Positions 11,541-26,511 of a DNA stretch of 64,000 bases are shown here, piece by piece. Each line of letters begins with the position of its first letter. The first letter of the stretch is position 1. Location: NCBI GenBank assembly GCA_039881145.1, contig JAYKKI010000067.1:320001-384000 (forward strand). Direction: 5' to 3'. The notes beneath the pieces are model-generated. The model saw nothing but the letters and a program-made list of their open reading frames with translations, was not told the origin of the DNA and did not search any database. The DNA is from Druceiella hillmani. Its lineage: Eukaryota > Arthropoda > Insecta > Lepidoptera > Hepialidae. Both the position numbers and the translations under genes were made by a program.

Positions 11541-11978
11541 CGGATTGCTAATAAAGTGGCAATTTATAATAAATATATTTTTAAAAGGGTTAGGAGACTT
11601 GAAAAGTGTTGGTGTTTTAATATTTTCAGGACTTTTACCAGGGTCAAATTTAGAAGGGGTGGCTAGGTAACACTGACTAGACCACACTCCGGTAATGGAA
11701 ATAACATACTCAATAATAGCTTACTAATTAGATTTTAATTATTGAAGACTGAACGATAGAATGTTGAGCAAAATGCCGAAATAAGATTAAGACTTCTGAT
11801 GGCACAATGAATGTCATCGTTACACTGGTACATATCATCATCAATGCTTGAGTATTAAAAAAGAGTAATTTGCTACATTCAATCAAGAATTTCTAATATC
11901 CTGGATATGCCCAAGTCTAAAATAATTAGCACTCGGTAACCAAGACTAAACAAGGGTACACCCGTATATCAACATCAA
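11539..11978. other. Sequence upstream of the LINE ORF1
   Basis: Probably contains the LINE 5' UTR, since a coding-like ORF1 start follows at 11979, but the 5' end of the element could not be fixed. Confidence 0.3.
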
Positions 11979-12888
11979 ATGCCTTCTGCAGAACTCAGCT
12001 TGAATACGTCACTTGATAACAACCTTCCTCCTACTAAAAACAATCAGTATTTAACGGAAATATCGCTAAGTTCTTTCAGTGATGATAGTGAATTTATTAT
12101 TTTGAAAACCAAAGAATTCTGACTTCAGTATCACTATTCTCGAAGAAAAACTGCAAAATGCTTTCACTACATTTATGGATACTATCCATGTGGCAATTCT
12201 AGACGATATCGGAAAAATGATCCAGTCTAAAATCAGATCAGTTGTTCAAGATCTTAAAAAAAATTCACCGCTTCCATCGACTTTATTACTGCTTCACAAA
12301 ATGCTTTTAAATTACAAATTTCATAGAAAAATTAAATAATTAAGAAATTATAAGACGAAAATAGTCGACTACCATCAGATGTCCGACTCATTAGTAACTC
12401 GGAAACATTTCACGCAGTCAAAACACAGAATCGCAAGCGGTTCCTGAGAGGAGCTCCGAGAATATAATGCAGATATTTAAAAAACTTTGTTCTATTTAAA
12501 ATGTGAGTACTGATGATGTAAATATACTTGACTTCCGTAGAGTCACTAGAATGGATACAAAATCAACTAGACCAAGAAATATTCTGGTGACACTATCTTC
12601 TCCTCGGCATCGTGACTCTATATTAAAAATGATGAGGCGCTACAATAAATCCAAGAAGAACTGCTTAATAGTTCTCATTTTGGCATCACCAGTGATAAGA
12701 TGCAAAATTATGTCACTGATCACATCTCCCCCGAATGCAGGTATCTTTACTCAAAAACCAGAAAAGAGGCTAAAAGCTACCAATTTAAATAAGTATGGTT
12801 AGAAATTGCCAAAAAATTATGTGCGCAACGATGATGAATCAAAATCTATTAAAATAAAAACGTAGACTCTTTGAATAAATAGCAATAA
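11979..12888 (+). pseudogene. LINE ORF1 (RNA-binding, FP-like) remnant
   Basis: An ATG at 11979 opens 48 codons starting MPSAELSLNTSL, ending in a stop near 12121. In shifted frames follow SDFSITILEEKL (12118 on), a probable coiled-coil segment, and SENIMQIFKKLC (~12455). The best conserved part, from 12503, reads DVNILDFRRVTRMD, TRPRNILVTLSSP and RHRDSILKMMRRYNKSKK. In the next frame come YVTDHISPECRYLY, SKTRKEAKSYQF and finally NVDSLN before a stop near 12883. This order matches the C-terminal half of ORF1 proteins of insect jockey or CR1-like LINEs, which bind RNA and are sometimes annotated with a baculovirus FP-like domain. Family recognition is from memory. At least four frame breaks make it non-functional. 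Confidence 0.75.
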
Positions 12889-12949
12889 GGTAATATGCAT
12901 TTATTTGCTTGTTTTATTTTGGCAACTAATTTATTTATATTTGGAGTTT

Positions 12950-15260
<2,311 letters not shown>

Positions 15261-15290
15261 AATTGAATAGAATTGAATTCTTGAATATCA

Positions 15291-16855
15291 ATACATTTCG
15301 CAATATCATCAACTACGAATCACCAACTATAATAAACTACGAATATCACCAGTAACCCTTGAAAATGTATATAAAAATAATCTTAACTATTTTGTGCACA
15401 CATAATTAGAGGTATAGTTTAATTTACAGCTCTGTTCTTTTTTATATATATTTACGTGACTGTAACTTGTTTTGTGAACCTGTCAATAGATAAAAAAAAT
15501 ATCACTTGCTACAGAGAGCATTAACCCTGCCGATTTATTGTTTTAATTGTAATTTTTTTTCTTTTTTCTTAAATTTTTCTGAGATTATTTATGATGGAGT
15601 GATTTGAGGGTAAACATTTTTATAAATTCACACGTTAAAAGCTCTGTCGAGTCTTCACATTCAAGTCAAAATTAACTTGAAATGAATTTAGTTGAAATTA
15701 ACTTTTATTCACGTCATTACCGTTAGCTAAACGTTGTAAAGTTGTTAAAAAACGAGATCAATACTTATTTTCATGAGTTTAGGAACTATCTAGGTGATTT
15801 TATATATTGCAAGAATATAATTTATTAAATTTATATTTTTTTAAAATTTTTTGAAAGTAAAAAGACACAATAATTCGATAATGTATGTTTTGCAAGAAAA
15901 AATCATTGTGCCATACCTTTACATACGTGTTGGCTTGAAATCATTTTAGCATATGGTATGGAATCGTAAACACTCCATTCCATATATTTTACATTAGATT
16001 TTTTTAAACGATTGAAGCTATTCGTAACAAAGAGTCTATTCAGTTTTTCTTATGCAAATTGAAATCTATTTGCTTACTTTCCGGTCATATTTTATGTTCT
16101 TCTTGTTTAACGCCCTTTAAACCACGTTTAATGTCCCTAACTCAACTTTTTATAGGTGAAAGTAAATCTGACGCTAAAATCAATTGTAACTCATATTTAA
16201 AATATTTGTTGGTGACAAAAGGTTACGTTAGCCATTAATTTGTCATATAATTTGGCTTACTATTCAAGGATATAAATTGAAACATTCGATTTGGGCTCCC
16301 GTTTTTTTCAATAACGTTTTAATATACGTCAACTAAAATAAATCAACCCAGTTTCGTAAGTAACGCGATAATTTATACAAAAATAATGAAAGCCCATAAA
16401 CAGAAGAAATAAAAAGTAATATAACCTTTACAATATTATCAATAATAGTGTTATTTATCAAAAAATTTAAAAAAAATATATCTCTTAAATACGATTAATC
16501 TCGCACTACCAGGACTTAATATGCAGTTAGGCACTCATACAAGTTTAAATATTTAATAATACATGGTATATCTGTTGAAATATTAGTAAACGTCGGTATG
16601 ATTTTCCCTGCGTAACTATTTTGGCTATTATATATCTCACTTTTCTTTCATAATAATTTTGGATTTCGCCGAATAACTTGGCATAAAATAATAATTTTGA
16701 TTGCCTGTACTTCTATAATTTAATATTGTAAGTTGACTGAAACAACTAAATATCGAGGTTCATACTGAATATTGAGTTCATAATATTGAGGTTCATAGTA
16801 TTTAAATATTGAGATTCATAGCCTCATTTGTTCCAGTTTTTTTCAAAAACCTGGT
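15291..16855. other. Unassigned A+T-rich sequence
   Basis: No supported feature. The LINE 3' end is expected somewhere in the first few hundred bases, but no recognisable UTR or tail was found. Confidence 0.35.
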
Positions 16856-17047
16856 TCAAAACTTGAATTTACCGGATGCACCATCCCAAATGCTTCTTTC
16901 TTGATGGTGCACGCGGTTAAATGTTTTGGAGATTATATACATAAATGCGAAGAACGTCAAAGATATTGCTAGGCGTTTTTCATTGCATTTAAAAAAAGCT
17001 CTACGACGAAACTCCATTCGATTGAGCACGTGTGAAGAAAAAACCAT
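16856..17047 (-). CDS. Possible first exon of a type II membrane protein (unrecognised)
   Basis: A 63-codon minus-strand frame that looks more protein-like than its neighbours. An in-frame second Met begins MEFRRRAFFKCNEKR, a basic cytosolic head, followed by a hydrophobic stretch of about 17-20 residues (AISLTFFAFMYII...) and then a polar segment with HHQERSIWDGAS. This layout is that of a signal-anchored protein. The sequence 'ccg|gtaaat' at the end (minus strand, near 16873) could be a splice donor, so the frame may be exon 1 of a longer gene rather than a peptide ending at 16856. No family was recognised, no downstream exon was identified, and chance cannot be excluded. No base or codon break is seen within it. 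Confidence 0.25.
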   Translation of the reverse strand: MVFSSHVLNRMEFRRRAFFKCNEKRLAISLTFFAFMYIISKTFNRVHHQERSIWDGASGKFKF

Positions 17048-17279
17048 CCCCGATTTCGATATGTAGGGAGGCAGTATAAACTTTTGCTGTATAATATCAT
17101 AATACTATAAACGTAATGCTACAAACACTACTTTTTGCTTTAAAATGTCATAATTAGTAATCAATTAGAAGAGCAATGAAGCTAAGATATAAAGACAGTC
17201 AGACAAACAAAAAAACATGACACAATAATAAGCGTTCTGTTTTTGCAATTGGGCTATGGAATCTTAGAAATGATTACTT

Positions 17280-17510
17280 TAACTAAACAAATTCCGTCCC
17301 TGCTGTCATCTGCCCGTCTGTGATAGTGTGTTTTAGTATATTTGTCAAGCCCCTTAAACCGTAAGGCGAAGGAAACAAAAGGAAAGAATAATGAGGTTAC
17401 TTTCAACGGTTCTATGAATGATTCGTTTACTGGTGTGGAGTAAAACAAAATACGAAACGTTTCTTAGCGACGCTTTTTAATTTGTTACTGAAAATGTAAG
17501 ATGAGGGCTT
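17280..17510. repeat. Dispersed repeat copy, partner at 18800-18990
   Basis: The segment 'gaaacgtttcttagcgacg' with its flanks near 17450 resembles 'gaaacgtttcattgcgagg' near 18918, and both are followed by 'tttaattt'. The part at 17290-17330, 'gctgtcatctgcccgtctgt', recalls the CTGTC-rich segment of a common lepidopteran interspersed repeat. Identity is modest and the limits are guesses. Confidence 0.35.
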
Positions 17511-18799
17511 ATTTTCTTTTATATAAATTGCTTTTTCTTTCTTTTTTTCACTACAATATTACTGGGATGATTTGATTTGGGCTTGATGTGAATGAATTGC
17601 TTTAAATTGATATTGTTAAAAATTTTGTCGCGTATGACATCAATTAAAACGAGCAGGGATTCCAAAATATTTAAAAAAATATTTTTATTTCATAAACTTC
17701 TTTTTAAACTAAAGAAAATCATATTTCCTGTACAAAGCGTGCAAGAATATTCTGCAGCGCTAATATGTCTCATGCACACTTATTGTTCAACATGACATTA
17801 CGAGATGCACCCAGTATCGATATTTTTCTATCTTTAATTTATAGCTTCGGGAATGAGGTCATTGAGATGTATCGATCACTATTTAAACTGATGATTATTC
17901 GAATTGTATATCTGTTTTATTTGTTATTGCCCTTACTCTATTTTATAACCATTTCTTGATAGATTTGTAAGTGAACACAGAGCTTAGTTAAGAAATAAAA
18001 GAAGATTGTTATGGTACGTCATCGAAAGTTGCAGCATCCACTTTTCATGCAGCTAAAGTAATTTTCTATTTAATAATATTGTATAGCTCAGAGGTTACAG
18101 AATTCGTATGGCAGTTTAATGTGATATTTTCAAAATCTGCAAATTTAACTGATGTAATAAGTTGTACAGGTAATTGAAAATTGCAGCTCAGGTTTGTCAG
18201 AAGATAATGAGATTGTATCACTGTCTACGATACATTCGCTCTCAACACCGTCCAAATTCTTATGCAAATTGGATAGAATTAGGAAAAATATAAAAGAAGA
18301 TTACTTTTCATATGGCCAGTTTTACACAACCTCCAGAGTTTTCTAGCATTCGAGGATTTCTTAGCATTTCTTAGCATCTCTAGCTAGAATACGAGGATTA
18401 AAAAGGATCAATACAGTTTAATGTTGTTCATATTCCTCGATAGAAGGATACGCTTATATGGCGAGTAGTTAAGTACTAAATACATGTAAGGATCATAATC
18501 AAATTTACCAATATTCTGCTAAATACTGCCTCTAAATGGTTGAAGCTACTATTATTAAAGTTGTTGGAATAATGTCAACAGTTTCCAACTAAATCAATAC
18601 AAATATTGGCGAAATTGAAATGAAATTATTTATTAAACTGAATTTCTCTCGGGCATTCCGCGAGAAGTTTTATAAAACGCGAGCCGAGATTATGTACATT
18701 ATATAACCTACATAATGTACACAATTCCATTTGCAACGAAGTGAAAAGAAATATTTCAAATTTTGTTTTATATAAATAATATTTTATTATAGCAATCTA
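17511..18799. other. Unassigned A+T-rich sequence
   Basis: Nothing supported. A small perfect inverted repeat lies at 18693-18721 (arms 'tgtacattat' and 'ataatgtaca'). Confidence 0.35.
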
Positions 18800-18990
18800 G
18801 CCCCGAGGAAAAAGGCAAGTGGCAAACAAGAGGAGAATAATAACGAAGTAGAAACAATAATTTATTTAAGAGAACAGAATAAAAGAGTCTAAATGAAATA
18901 TTTTAGCAAAACATGAAACGTTTCATTGCGAGGCGATTTAATTTATGGCCGACAATAAAGGGGCATTACCTCCGCTAGCTCATTGTTTTT
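18800..18990. repeat. Dispersed repeat copy, partner at 17280-17510
   Basis: Shares 'gaaacgtttc' plus adjoining gapped similarity with the earlier copy, in the same orientation. No coding potential. Confidence 0.35.
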
Positions 18991-19791
18991 TAATGTTAAT
19001 TGTTCTTTTTTAACCTTTCCATTCCAACATTGCACAAACAATTTAATTTAGAATGTTAAAACTAATTTAATTATTATACATTGACGTCGCTTAAATATCT
19101 TTGTAGTTTTGAATGTTAGTCATTATTGTACGGCACAGAATGTTTTAGATAGATAATTTAATAATGGTGTAACTTAATAAAACCATTTGTTTTTTTGAAT
19201 AAAGTTGCAGGAACCATCATTATCTAATTTAGAACTTTACCTCAAAAAAATATTTTACGTACGGTATGTAAATATTTTGTGGTATCGCATTTCTTCTGAG
19301 TGTAGATTATGACTTTCGTGAAATTCCTTTCCTTTTAGTCTTACGTTTTTATATCTTTGCACTTTCCATATTGCCAGTCCAAATTTTCGCACCTGAAATA
19401 TCATTCTGGGATCCCAACGCAAAATTGTATTCTATACTTAATGTTTAATTATTCAACCAAACTGAGAAATTAAACTTACTTAATTCAACACATTTAAAAC
19501 CGCATCATTTTTCATAATCTGGCAATCTTGTTACAATTTGTTCATTTTTACTTCTTTGCCCAGTCGCTAGTTCTGATATATCGAAAGATTCATTTATTTC
19601 CTAATTTTTTTTTTTTATTTATATTCGTACATATGTATATTTTTCTTTTTGAAATAAATTTGTTTATAATAAAACTTGAAATTTACTGCGGTGCTAATTT
19701 TGTACTCAAGTCAAATTGTATCTGGAAAGAAAAATGAAATTTGAATATTTATGAGCCGATCGTCTATGAATTATATATTTATATTGATTGA
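18991..19791. other. Unassigned A+T-rich sequence
   Basis: No supported feature; the 69-codon frame at 19528-19737 is Phe/Ile/Leu-rich and has chance composition. Confidence 0.35.
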
Positions 19792-19798
19792 TTATATA

Positions 19799-19888
<90 letters not shown>
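19792..19888. repeat. (TA)n microsatellite
   Basis: TA dinucleotides with two TATG interruptions (about 19803 and 19845). Overlapping open frames on both strands are array artefacts. Confidence 0.95.
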
Positions 19889-19892
<4 letters not shown>

Positions 19893-21184
19893 CAGCCAAA
19901 GAACTATCAATGACCAAAGTGCACTCTGTTTGCATAAAACGGAATATAATCGATGAAACTAGGGTACCCATATCTCGTTACATAAATCTATGATATGATA
20001 TAATGTTACATTACTATAACAGGGTTAAATTTTAAACCACATATTATTCATGACAACATACGATTTTTGCTTTTACACATATATTTCACATTTTTTTTTA
20101 ACTGAATGGTTAAGTTATGTGAATTCAATGATATAATATAAATATGTAATGAAATATACTATGAAGGCAACGTAAAAAGATTAAAAGATATCTGAAATAT
20201 TACACAAGAATAGCCAATGACCTTGACATTTATTGAAAGCTGACGTTAAGGATGGTACTTGACAGGTAAGCTAGGTAGGAACGCTATTCAAACTAGTTAA
20301 TTATTTGAATTATCTAATGAAAGTGAATGAGTTTCTATTAGAAGTGTGACTTTTGAATTTTATTTTTGAATTTTATTGAGTGAGGTTTGAATTTTATTTT
20401 GTTTTCCATAACTTTTTCACTCAATTTTCCCAAAAATTCTACGGGTTTCATCGTAGACTGACACTTCCCGTCGGTTTCATTTTGAATTCGGTTAAAAATA
20501 TATTTCGATTTGCGTTTTTGATTCTATATATAGTTGCAGAGAGCAAGATTAAGAAATGTACAAAGTTTCCGTACGACTTCAATCCATTCCGGTTGTATAC
20601 TTATATTATTGAATTTATGTATGGGGACGAAAGAATAAGATATTGTTATACTTTCGATATCACTAGTAGATTTCGTCTTTCAAAGTGGACTATTTTTATT
20701 TTCATTTAAATTTTCTTTTATATATGGAGCATAATGATATTTTATTTAATAAAGAGATGAATCAGAATACCACTTTACGGATACCGTGATATAAATGCGA
20801 ACACGTGAGTCTGTTCGCTGAAGGTCTTTTAAAATATAAGAGGTTTAAGAAAATATATCATGTAATATAAATTCAAGTCAAGTTCGCGCCGCAGATCAAA
20901 AGATCGATCCATAATTTATATACATTTGCATAAAAACAAGAAACTTATTCCATTTTCGTGTACACTTAACGAGAATCTTATGGTACTGAAGACGGCACAA
21001 GACGCTAAAATATAAAAGTTTATTACCAGATTACGAACTTCAATATTGTTATCAGTTTACATGAACGTATCCTATGTAGGAAACATAAAATTGCAACCTG
21101 TGTGCAATTCTTTTCATTTTAATAAAATATGAAATAAAGTTTTAAGATTATTCATCATATATAAACGTACGTACATACATGCAT

Positions 21185-21186
<2 letters not shown>
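19889..21186. other. Unassigned; includes a 109-codon frame without recognisable domain
   Basis: The plus-strand frame at 20380-20709 is among the longest non-satellite frames in the window, but its residues (Phe, Ile, Arg, Tyr) are what A+T-rich chance frames give. It has no motif, no good start context and no splice evidence. A balanced-composition stretch lies at 20885-21005. No repeat was identified. Confidence 0.3.
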
Positions 21187-21227
<41 letters not shown>

Positions 21228-21234
21228 CACACGT
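21187..21234. repeat. (TA)n-(CA)n microsatellite
   Basis: AT dinucleotides to 21220, then 'gtacacacacac' to about 21232. Confidence 0.95.
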
Positions 21235-21424
21235 ATAGCCCTTTCATGAATGACTTTCCTCTATTCCACTGTGTTCCACAAGGAAGGGATTTTATCTCTG
21301 CATATATATTGGCGACAAGCAATAGTTACCGTAATTAATTTTTGTGAACTGAGGCGGATATTACCACGATTGTTAAGAACAGCCGATAACATTTAAATAG
21401 TACGAAAAAATTTAAAAAACCGTC

Positions 21425-21640
21425 AAGCCCAAGTAGAACCCCCTCTACGAAGGTTCGGTATACGTTTAGGCACTTTTAAATATTTAAGGGTACATAATAT
21501 TTCTATTAAACTATTTACAAACATTAATCACAACGTGAATATATTGCCTTCTAGGCTTTTCACGTGCGTAAGAACATGGCGTATATTTCAAAAGTTATAA
21601 TTTCTAAGATAATCGCTGCATTTTTCCTGTAACCTTTGCG
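21425..21640. repeat. Interspersed repeat, copy A
   Basis: Shares an extended gapped match with 22025-22260: 'cacttttaaatatttaagggtac' type sequence at ~21470 against 'cacttataaacatttaagcgtac' at ~22071, then 'tatttacaaacattaat' against 'tatttacaaatattaat'. Later, 'catggcgtatattt' matches 'atggtggatattt'. No coding potential. Family unknown. Confidence 0.65.
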
Positions 21641-21774
21641 TATGCTTTTATTAGGTAGTAAGGATTTACTACACAAAATTTTGAAAAAATAGTTTTCATG
21701 AATTTTTGTTATTAGACCTTTCAAACCAATCGTTGCAATACATATGGAATTAAAAAAAATAAAGTGAATGTTTA

Positions 21775-21784
21775 CCCCCCCCCC
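21775..21784. repeat. C10 homopolymer
   Basis: Ten consecutive C in otherwise A+T-rich DNA, between the two interspersed repeat segments. Confidence 0.95.
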
Positions 21785-21859
21785 ATAAAATTCCCATATA
21801 AATGTTTTTTGAGTGTTATCTAGTGAAATATACATGAGTTAATATGTTGTATTGCTAGG

Positions 21860-21945
21860 CCAAATCTCAAGACCGACAGGTAGACACCTGAACAATCCAA
21901 CAAGGGTTCCATTTTTCGTTTTGAGGCACGTACCCTAAAAATTTT
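21860..21945. repeat. Lepidoptera-type 'agggttccgt...accctaaaa' interspersed repeat, fragment
   Basis: The order 'gaccgacaggtagacac', 'aagggttccatttttcg', 'ttttgaggca', 'cgtaccctaaaaa' matches, with a few substitutions, a repeat family I remember as ubiquitous in Lepidoptera (cagacagacagac ... agggttccgtttt ... ttgaggtacggaaccctaaaaa). Recognition is from memory; a repeat-library search would settle it. Confidence 0.6.
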
Positions 21946-22024
21946 AAGAAAACTTGACCGAATTAGCTTGCTTTAATTTGGACTAAAAATGTCATACCTA
22001 ATATTAAGAAAATAAAACGTATCA

Positions 22025-22260
22025 AACAGGAATAGCCCTCGCACTAAGGTGGTTCCCTATTCATTTCCGCACTTATAAACATTTAAGCGTACAGTATTTT
22101 TATTTATTTACAAATATTAATTTTTCATAATTAAAATACATTGCAACATATTTTACGACATGTACGATATCTTTCAAAGGCATGTAAATATGGTGGATAT
22201 TTAAAAATTTATAAATCTAGCATAATTGCTATAATTTTCTAGTAGTCATATTTTACTAGT
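22025..22260. repeat. Interspersed repeat, copy B
   Basis: Second copy of the repeat at 21425-21640, same orientation, about 600 bp downstream. It begins at 'ccctcgcactaaggtggttc' against 'ccctctacgaaggttc' in copy A. Diverged, with indels. Confidence 0.65.
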
Positions 22261-25239
22261 CCTAGTCATATTTTACCAACTCTATTTGGTTCAGGATTTT
22301 TGGCTCAGTAGTTTCAGAAATAAGAGGGCGGTATGCTACATTTTTCAGAATACCTTTTCAATAAATAATTTAAAATTGTGAAAAAATATCTTTGTAAATC
22401 CTCATAATAAACGTTTTCAAATGATTCTCCATAATATGTAAAATAAAAAAAAAATTCTTCAAACTTTTATTTACCTCGTCTTAATTGTTACACAAAAATT
22501 TTTATGAGAGTTGGTGGTGTAAAATAAACAAAACATATGGGTTAGTAAGGTGTATTACTGTGTCAACTTTCAAATTTCCATGTCGCATGGTTTTTAAGGA
22601 AATCGGCTTTGAAAATAGAAAAATGTAAATGTATTGCCTGTTACATCTTACGTGTTGACTACATAATTTGTTTTTCCTAAACTTTCCTGATTATTTTTTT
22701 TTTACTCTGTAATTTTTTTTATTAACATTCCACATTTCATGTTTCTCCTTCAAGCGGTTTCCAAGAAAAACGGCTGTTACTGACATATGATCGGACACGT
22801 GAGTGATCTTTTAATAGTTCGGTTTTTCCTTTTAACGTAATGAATCTTATAAATACCATAAAATGGAGTCAATAAAAAAGGATTTGCTTAAACATGTTTA
22901 TAAGTAAATATTATTTTCTTTTTCGTATTAATCTAAATGCATTTTGTTTTTGAAATTAGCAAAATGTTTATCATAGAATTTTTTTTGCTACTTGTACTTC
23001 ATATTTGTAAAATAATTTATGTTTGATCCTACATGTTAGTGTTTGATATTTTTTTATACTTTTAGAGAAAATTACTTTTTCGTAGGAAAATATTGATTTG
23101 CGGAAATTTGTATTTTCTATATCGCATATTCGTTGAAACTTTACTTTTGCTTCCGTTTCTGTGAGAGTCAATTATTTTGCGTGTTCCATACTAAAGCCTT
23201 CAACAATTCACTGAAATTGGTTATTGGATTTCTAGCCTATGCAATATTTTACCTTCGTCTTATTTTGAATATTTTACAAGATTTTTCATACGGCTTAGTT
23301 TACGTAAATGTTTTATTATTATAGTGCCGTTTTTCTCCCATAATAATAATTTTTATTTCAAAGATAGTTTTATTCTTCAATTTTAAAACAGCGTGCTTGG
23401 TCTTTCTGCCTGAGTGCTAATAATTCAGTTTCAAAATATTTAGAAAGTTAAAAGAAAAACAGTTTAGATTTTAATTTGTACCTTAGAAATTATCACCGAA
23501 AAACTTGTAAAAAAAATGCCTTTTGGGTTCAACGAAGTCTAAATAGTACACTCCACCATTTAAAAAAAATCATTGCACAGATACGTCATTTTATCAAGTG
23601 AATTTAAGTGCTGCTCCAATATGGATATATACGGGTAGACAGGTGTGTACCACATGGTTAAATGATTGTATATCTCTATCCTGTCAGGGTACATATTTAA
23701 TTATTTTACTGAGATACACCAATGCTTGTCGTTGAAGTTCCTGAAAGGTTCCTTTTTTAGTCAACACTAAACTCAACTAAGTAAAAATAATTTTCTAAGA
23801 CCCTTTGTGTACAAATTAGCCTTTTGTTGTTTATTCATTTAATTTTTTAACCATGGCAGAGTATGGCAAAGGAGCAAATGCAATACGTTAGTATTTATTT
23901 TCGAAAGTAATACAGGGTATTCTATATGTACATTTTAAATATTTATTTGACTAAAATATTAGTAAACATACCGAACTTAATAGATTTAACCGTTAATTCT
24001 TGGCACTATTTGGTGGCAGTTAAATATTCTAAAGTCAGGCGTATATACTTAAATATTATTTAAGTAAATGTTTCAAATATTTAGTTATTTGAATTTAAAT
24101 GTCTGTGGAAGATACCACTTTTCACATTAACATAGCCTTACTTCACACTCAAAGGTGAAATGAACGCATGTATATTTTCTAAAATACAAATATGTATGTA
24201 ACACCGTCAAAGTATTTAGATGAAATATTTTACATTTTTAAGAAAAAGGCATAAAATATTCATGGTGAGTGGGTGTTCCGTTATGTTTTTCTTTATTTTT
24301 CTTTCATTTGGAACCTCATATTCTTTAAGCTAATATAAACTAAGCCGATTTATTTTCTCACGTTATTTTGTCTTAAATGGGGTATCATTTAAAGAGTATT
24401 TTAAAATAAAATTTAAAATACATTGTATTTTTGTTCATAGCGTGTCCTTTTCGCATAATATGAGTATTAAAGTGTATAGCAGTATGTTTCATCTTTCCAA
24501 CTTTTAAGCATGAATAATAAAGATCTTAAAAATATCCATAAATGCATTGCGAGTATACATCAATGCATAATTATATGATCATATTGCATTTATAAGTCAA
24601 ACAGATATGAAAACTCTGAAAAATATACAAGTAATATATTCTTGTAAAGAAAAGAAATATCAATTTCCACAAAACTTTTAGAGGACATATTATTTCGTTG
24701 GCTTAAAAATTTAAAACTTTCAAGAATAGTCCACGGTTGATTATAAAGGGCTTCCTGCGTTTTTAGGTCACAGTTTCAATAAAGATGAGTAAACTTTGCG
24801 AAAATATAAACGGCGTTAAAATTCATCTGGGTCACTTCTTGCTTTCTGAATAACACGTAGGTCATCTTAAGGAGTCGCACCCGAAACTATCTTTGAATGT
24901 ACTAATGGTTTCAATGCTTCAGGATTGCCGATTAGACATTAAGGGATCAATCCAGGTCTGACCGAACGGTTGATTTTGCTGTCGAAAAATTAATATCTTT
25001 AATGGCAAAAGATCCCAGACTGTCAACACGGGCTTTGATTACTCGACTTGAATATTTTGACTATACGGGAGAGAAACATTAAAAAAAAGAAACATTTAAG
25101 AAAAGTGGGTTGTGTTCTGGTTGTTTCACTGGTTATTATTTTATCCAAAAATATTTCTTCTAAAAGTAAGAAACAAATATCTGTGATATCCAGATATACA
25201 CTGCTTTATATTTTGCTCGAAGATGTAAACTATTACCAC
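22261..25239. other. Unassigned A+T-rich sequence
   Basis: No supported gene. Frames at 22971-23171 (minus) and 23133-23324 (plus) overlap on opposite strands and show no domain. A more balanced stretch at 24720-25040 is interrupted in all frames. Confidence 0.35.
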
Positions 25240-25470
25240 ACCATATTTCATTAAAGTCCATGTAGTTGCTTTTGTGTGATTGAAGAACAAATTAACAAGC
25301 AGAAAGACAGACAGACACAAATTCTAAAAAAAGGTTTTCTGGTTTCCACGATCATTCTATGGCATATAGAATCAATCACTCTTTTCAAAATATCTTTCAA
25401 TACAGGATTCACTTTGTTACAATTTAATTATATGTATAGCTTGCGTTTACATTATTACGCAAAAAAAAGT
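25240..25470. repeat. Interspersed repeat fragment with 'acagacagacac' block
   Basis: The succession 'tttcattaaagtccatgtag', 'gtgtgattgaagaacaaat', 'agacagacagacacaaatt' and 'ttctggtttccacgatcatt' follows the layout of widespread insect repeats that read roughly 'aaatccgttcagtagttttcgcgtgattgagtaacaaacagacagac'. Identification is by remembered layout only. Confidence 0.45.
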
Positions 25471-26324
25471 TAACACAGTTAAGTTTTTAAGTTTTTGAAT
25501 AAAGACATTGTCCGGAGGTGCAACATAACGCCACGCATTTTCTTTGTTGTTTTAACTGTTTACCGACATCTCGATAGAATTTTCATTGAAATAGAATGCT
25601 ATAAGAGATTAATTTTATGCATACTTGGATTATTTTGTTGTTAAAGTTTCAAAATATTTAAGAAAATATATTAACATTTTCTTACTTCATTGCTGAATTT
25701 AAAAAAAATCAACTCTTGATTTATTCCAAAAGTTCTAAAATGCTAAGTATATGTTTGAACGTTTTTTTTTTTTGTAAAATATCTTAATAATTTTTGCAAA
25801 CCGCTTATATATAATTTTTAATATCTTTATTACGATTTAGGCAACGTGGGAAAATAAAGATCAACTCACACGTCTTTTTCTGATTTGCCTTACAAATATT
25901 GCTACAGCTCAATAATCTTAGAACTTAATACACATTACCATGTGCATCGAAATATTCCAAAATAAACTATCTAGTTAAATACTTGAAAAGACAGACAGAC
26001 TAACATTGCGTATTATTTCATACAAGGCATTAGAGAAATTGTGTTACATATTTTTGTTCTTTAAACTATTTCTCTCCAGATTGCACCCGGGTCTATTATG
26101 TTACCATGATATCATGGTTATTGATGAATTAGGATAAAGGAATTATTAGGAAAAAAAACGTTATATTTTTGTTTATTTTTTTTTTTGTAATAAATGTTTA
26201 AAATATTCATTGAATTATAAAGTGCATAACGTTCTTTGGACCATTAGTAAGTTTAATCTAAATCTGTACAGCAGTGAGGTAGAGCACAAGACAAGTTCGG
26301 GCGCTCCCTACAGCATGTAAATAC

Positions 26325-26430
26325 ACTGACATGTACACACACGCACATCCACATGTTCGTTCACGAAACACGGGCATTCATGCACACGCCCACATATGCA
26401 CACACACACACAAACATGCCGCCACACTCA
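26325..26430. repeat. Degenerate CA-rich simple sequence
   Basis: Alternating purine-pyrimidine CA/CG/TA-rich DNA with short uninterrupted CA runs, for example at 26399-26412. Confidence 0.8.
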
Positions 26431-26511
26431 AAAATAAAATTTGAAAAACGTACGAAAATGCATACAGCATTACAAGAAAATGACTTCTGAGATTTAATGC
26501 TTTCTTTTCAG

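Noticed and set aside
11388..11687. Open frames on both strands
   Set aside because: They exist only because the (TA)n array has no stop codons in four of its frames.
20380..20709. 109-codon frame as a gene
   Set aside because: No domain, signal or splice evidence; Phe/Ile/Tyr/Arg bias is typical of random A+T-rich frames.
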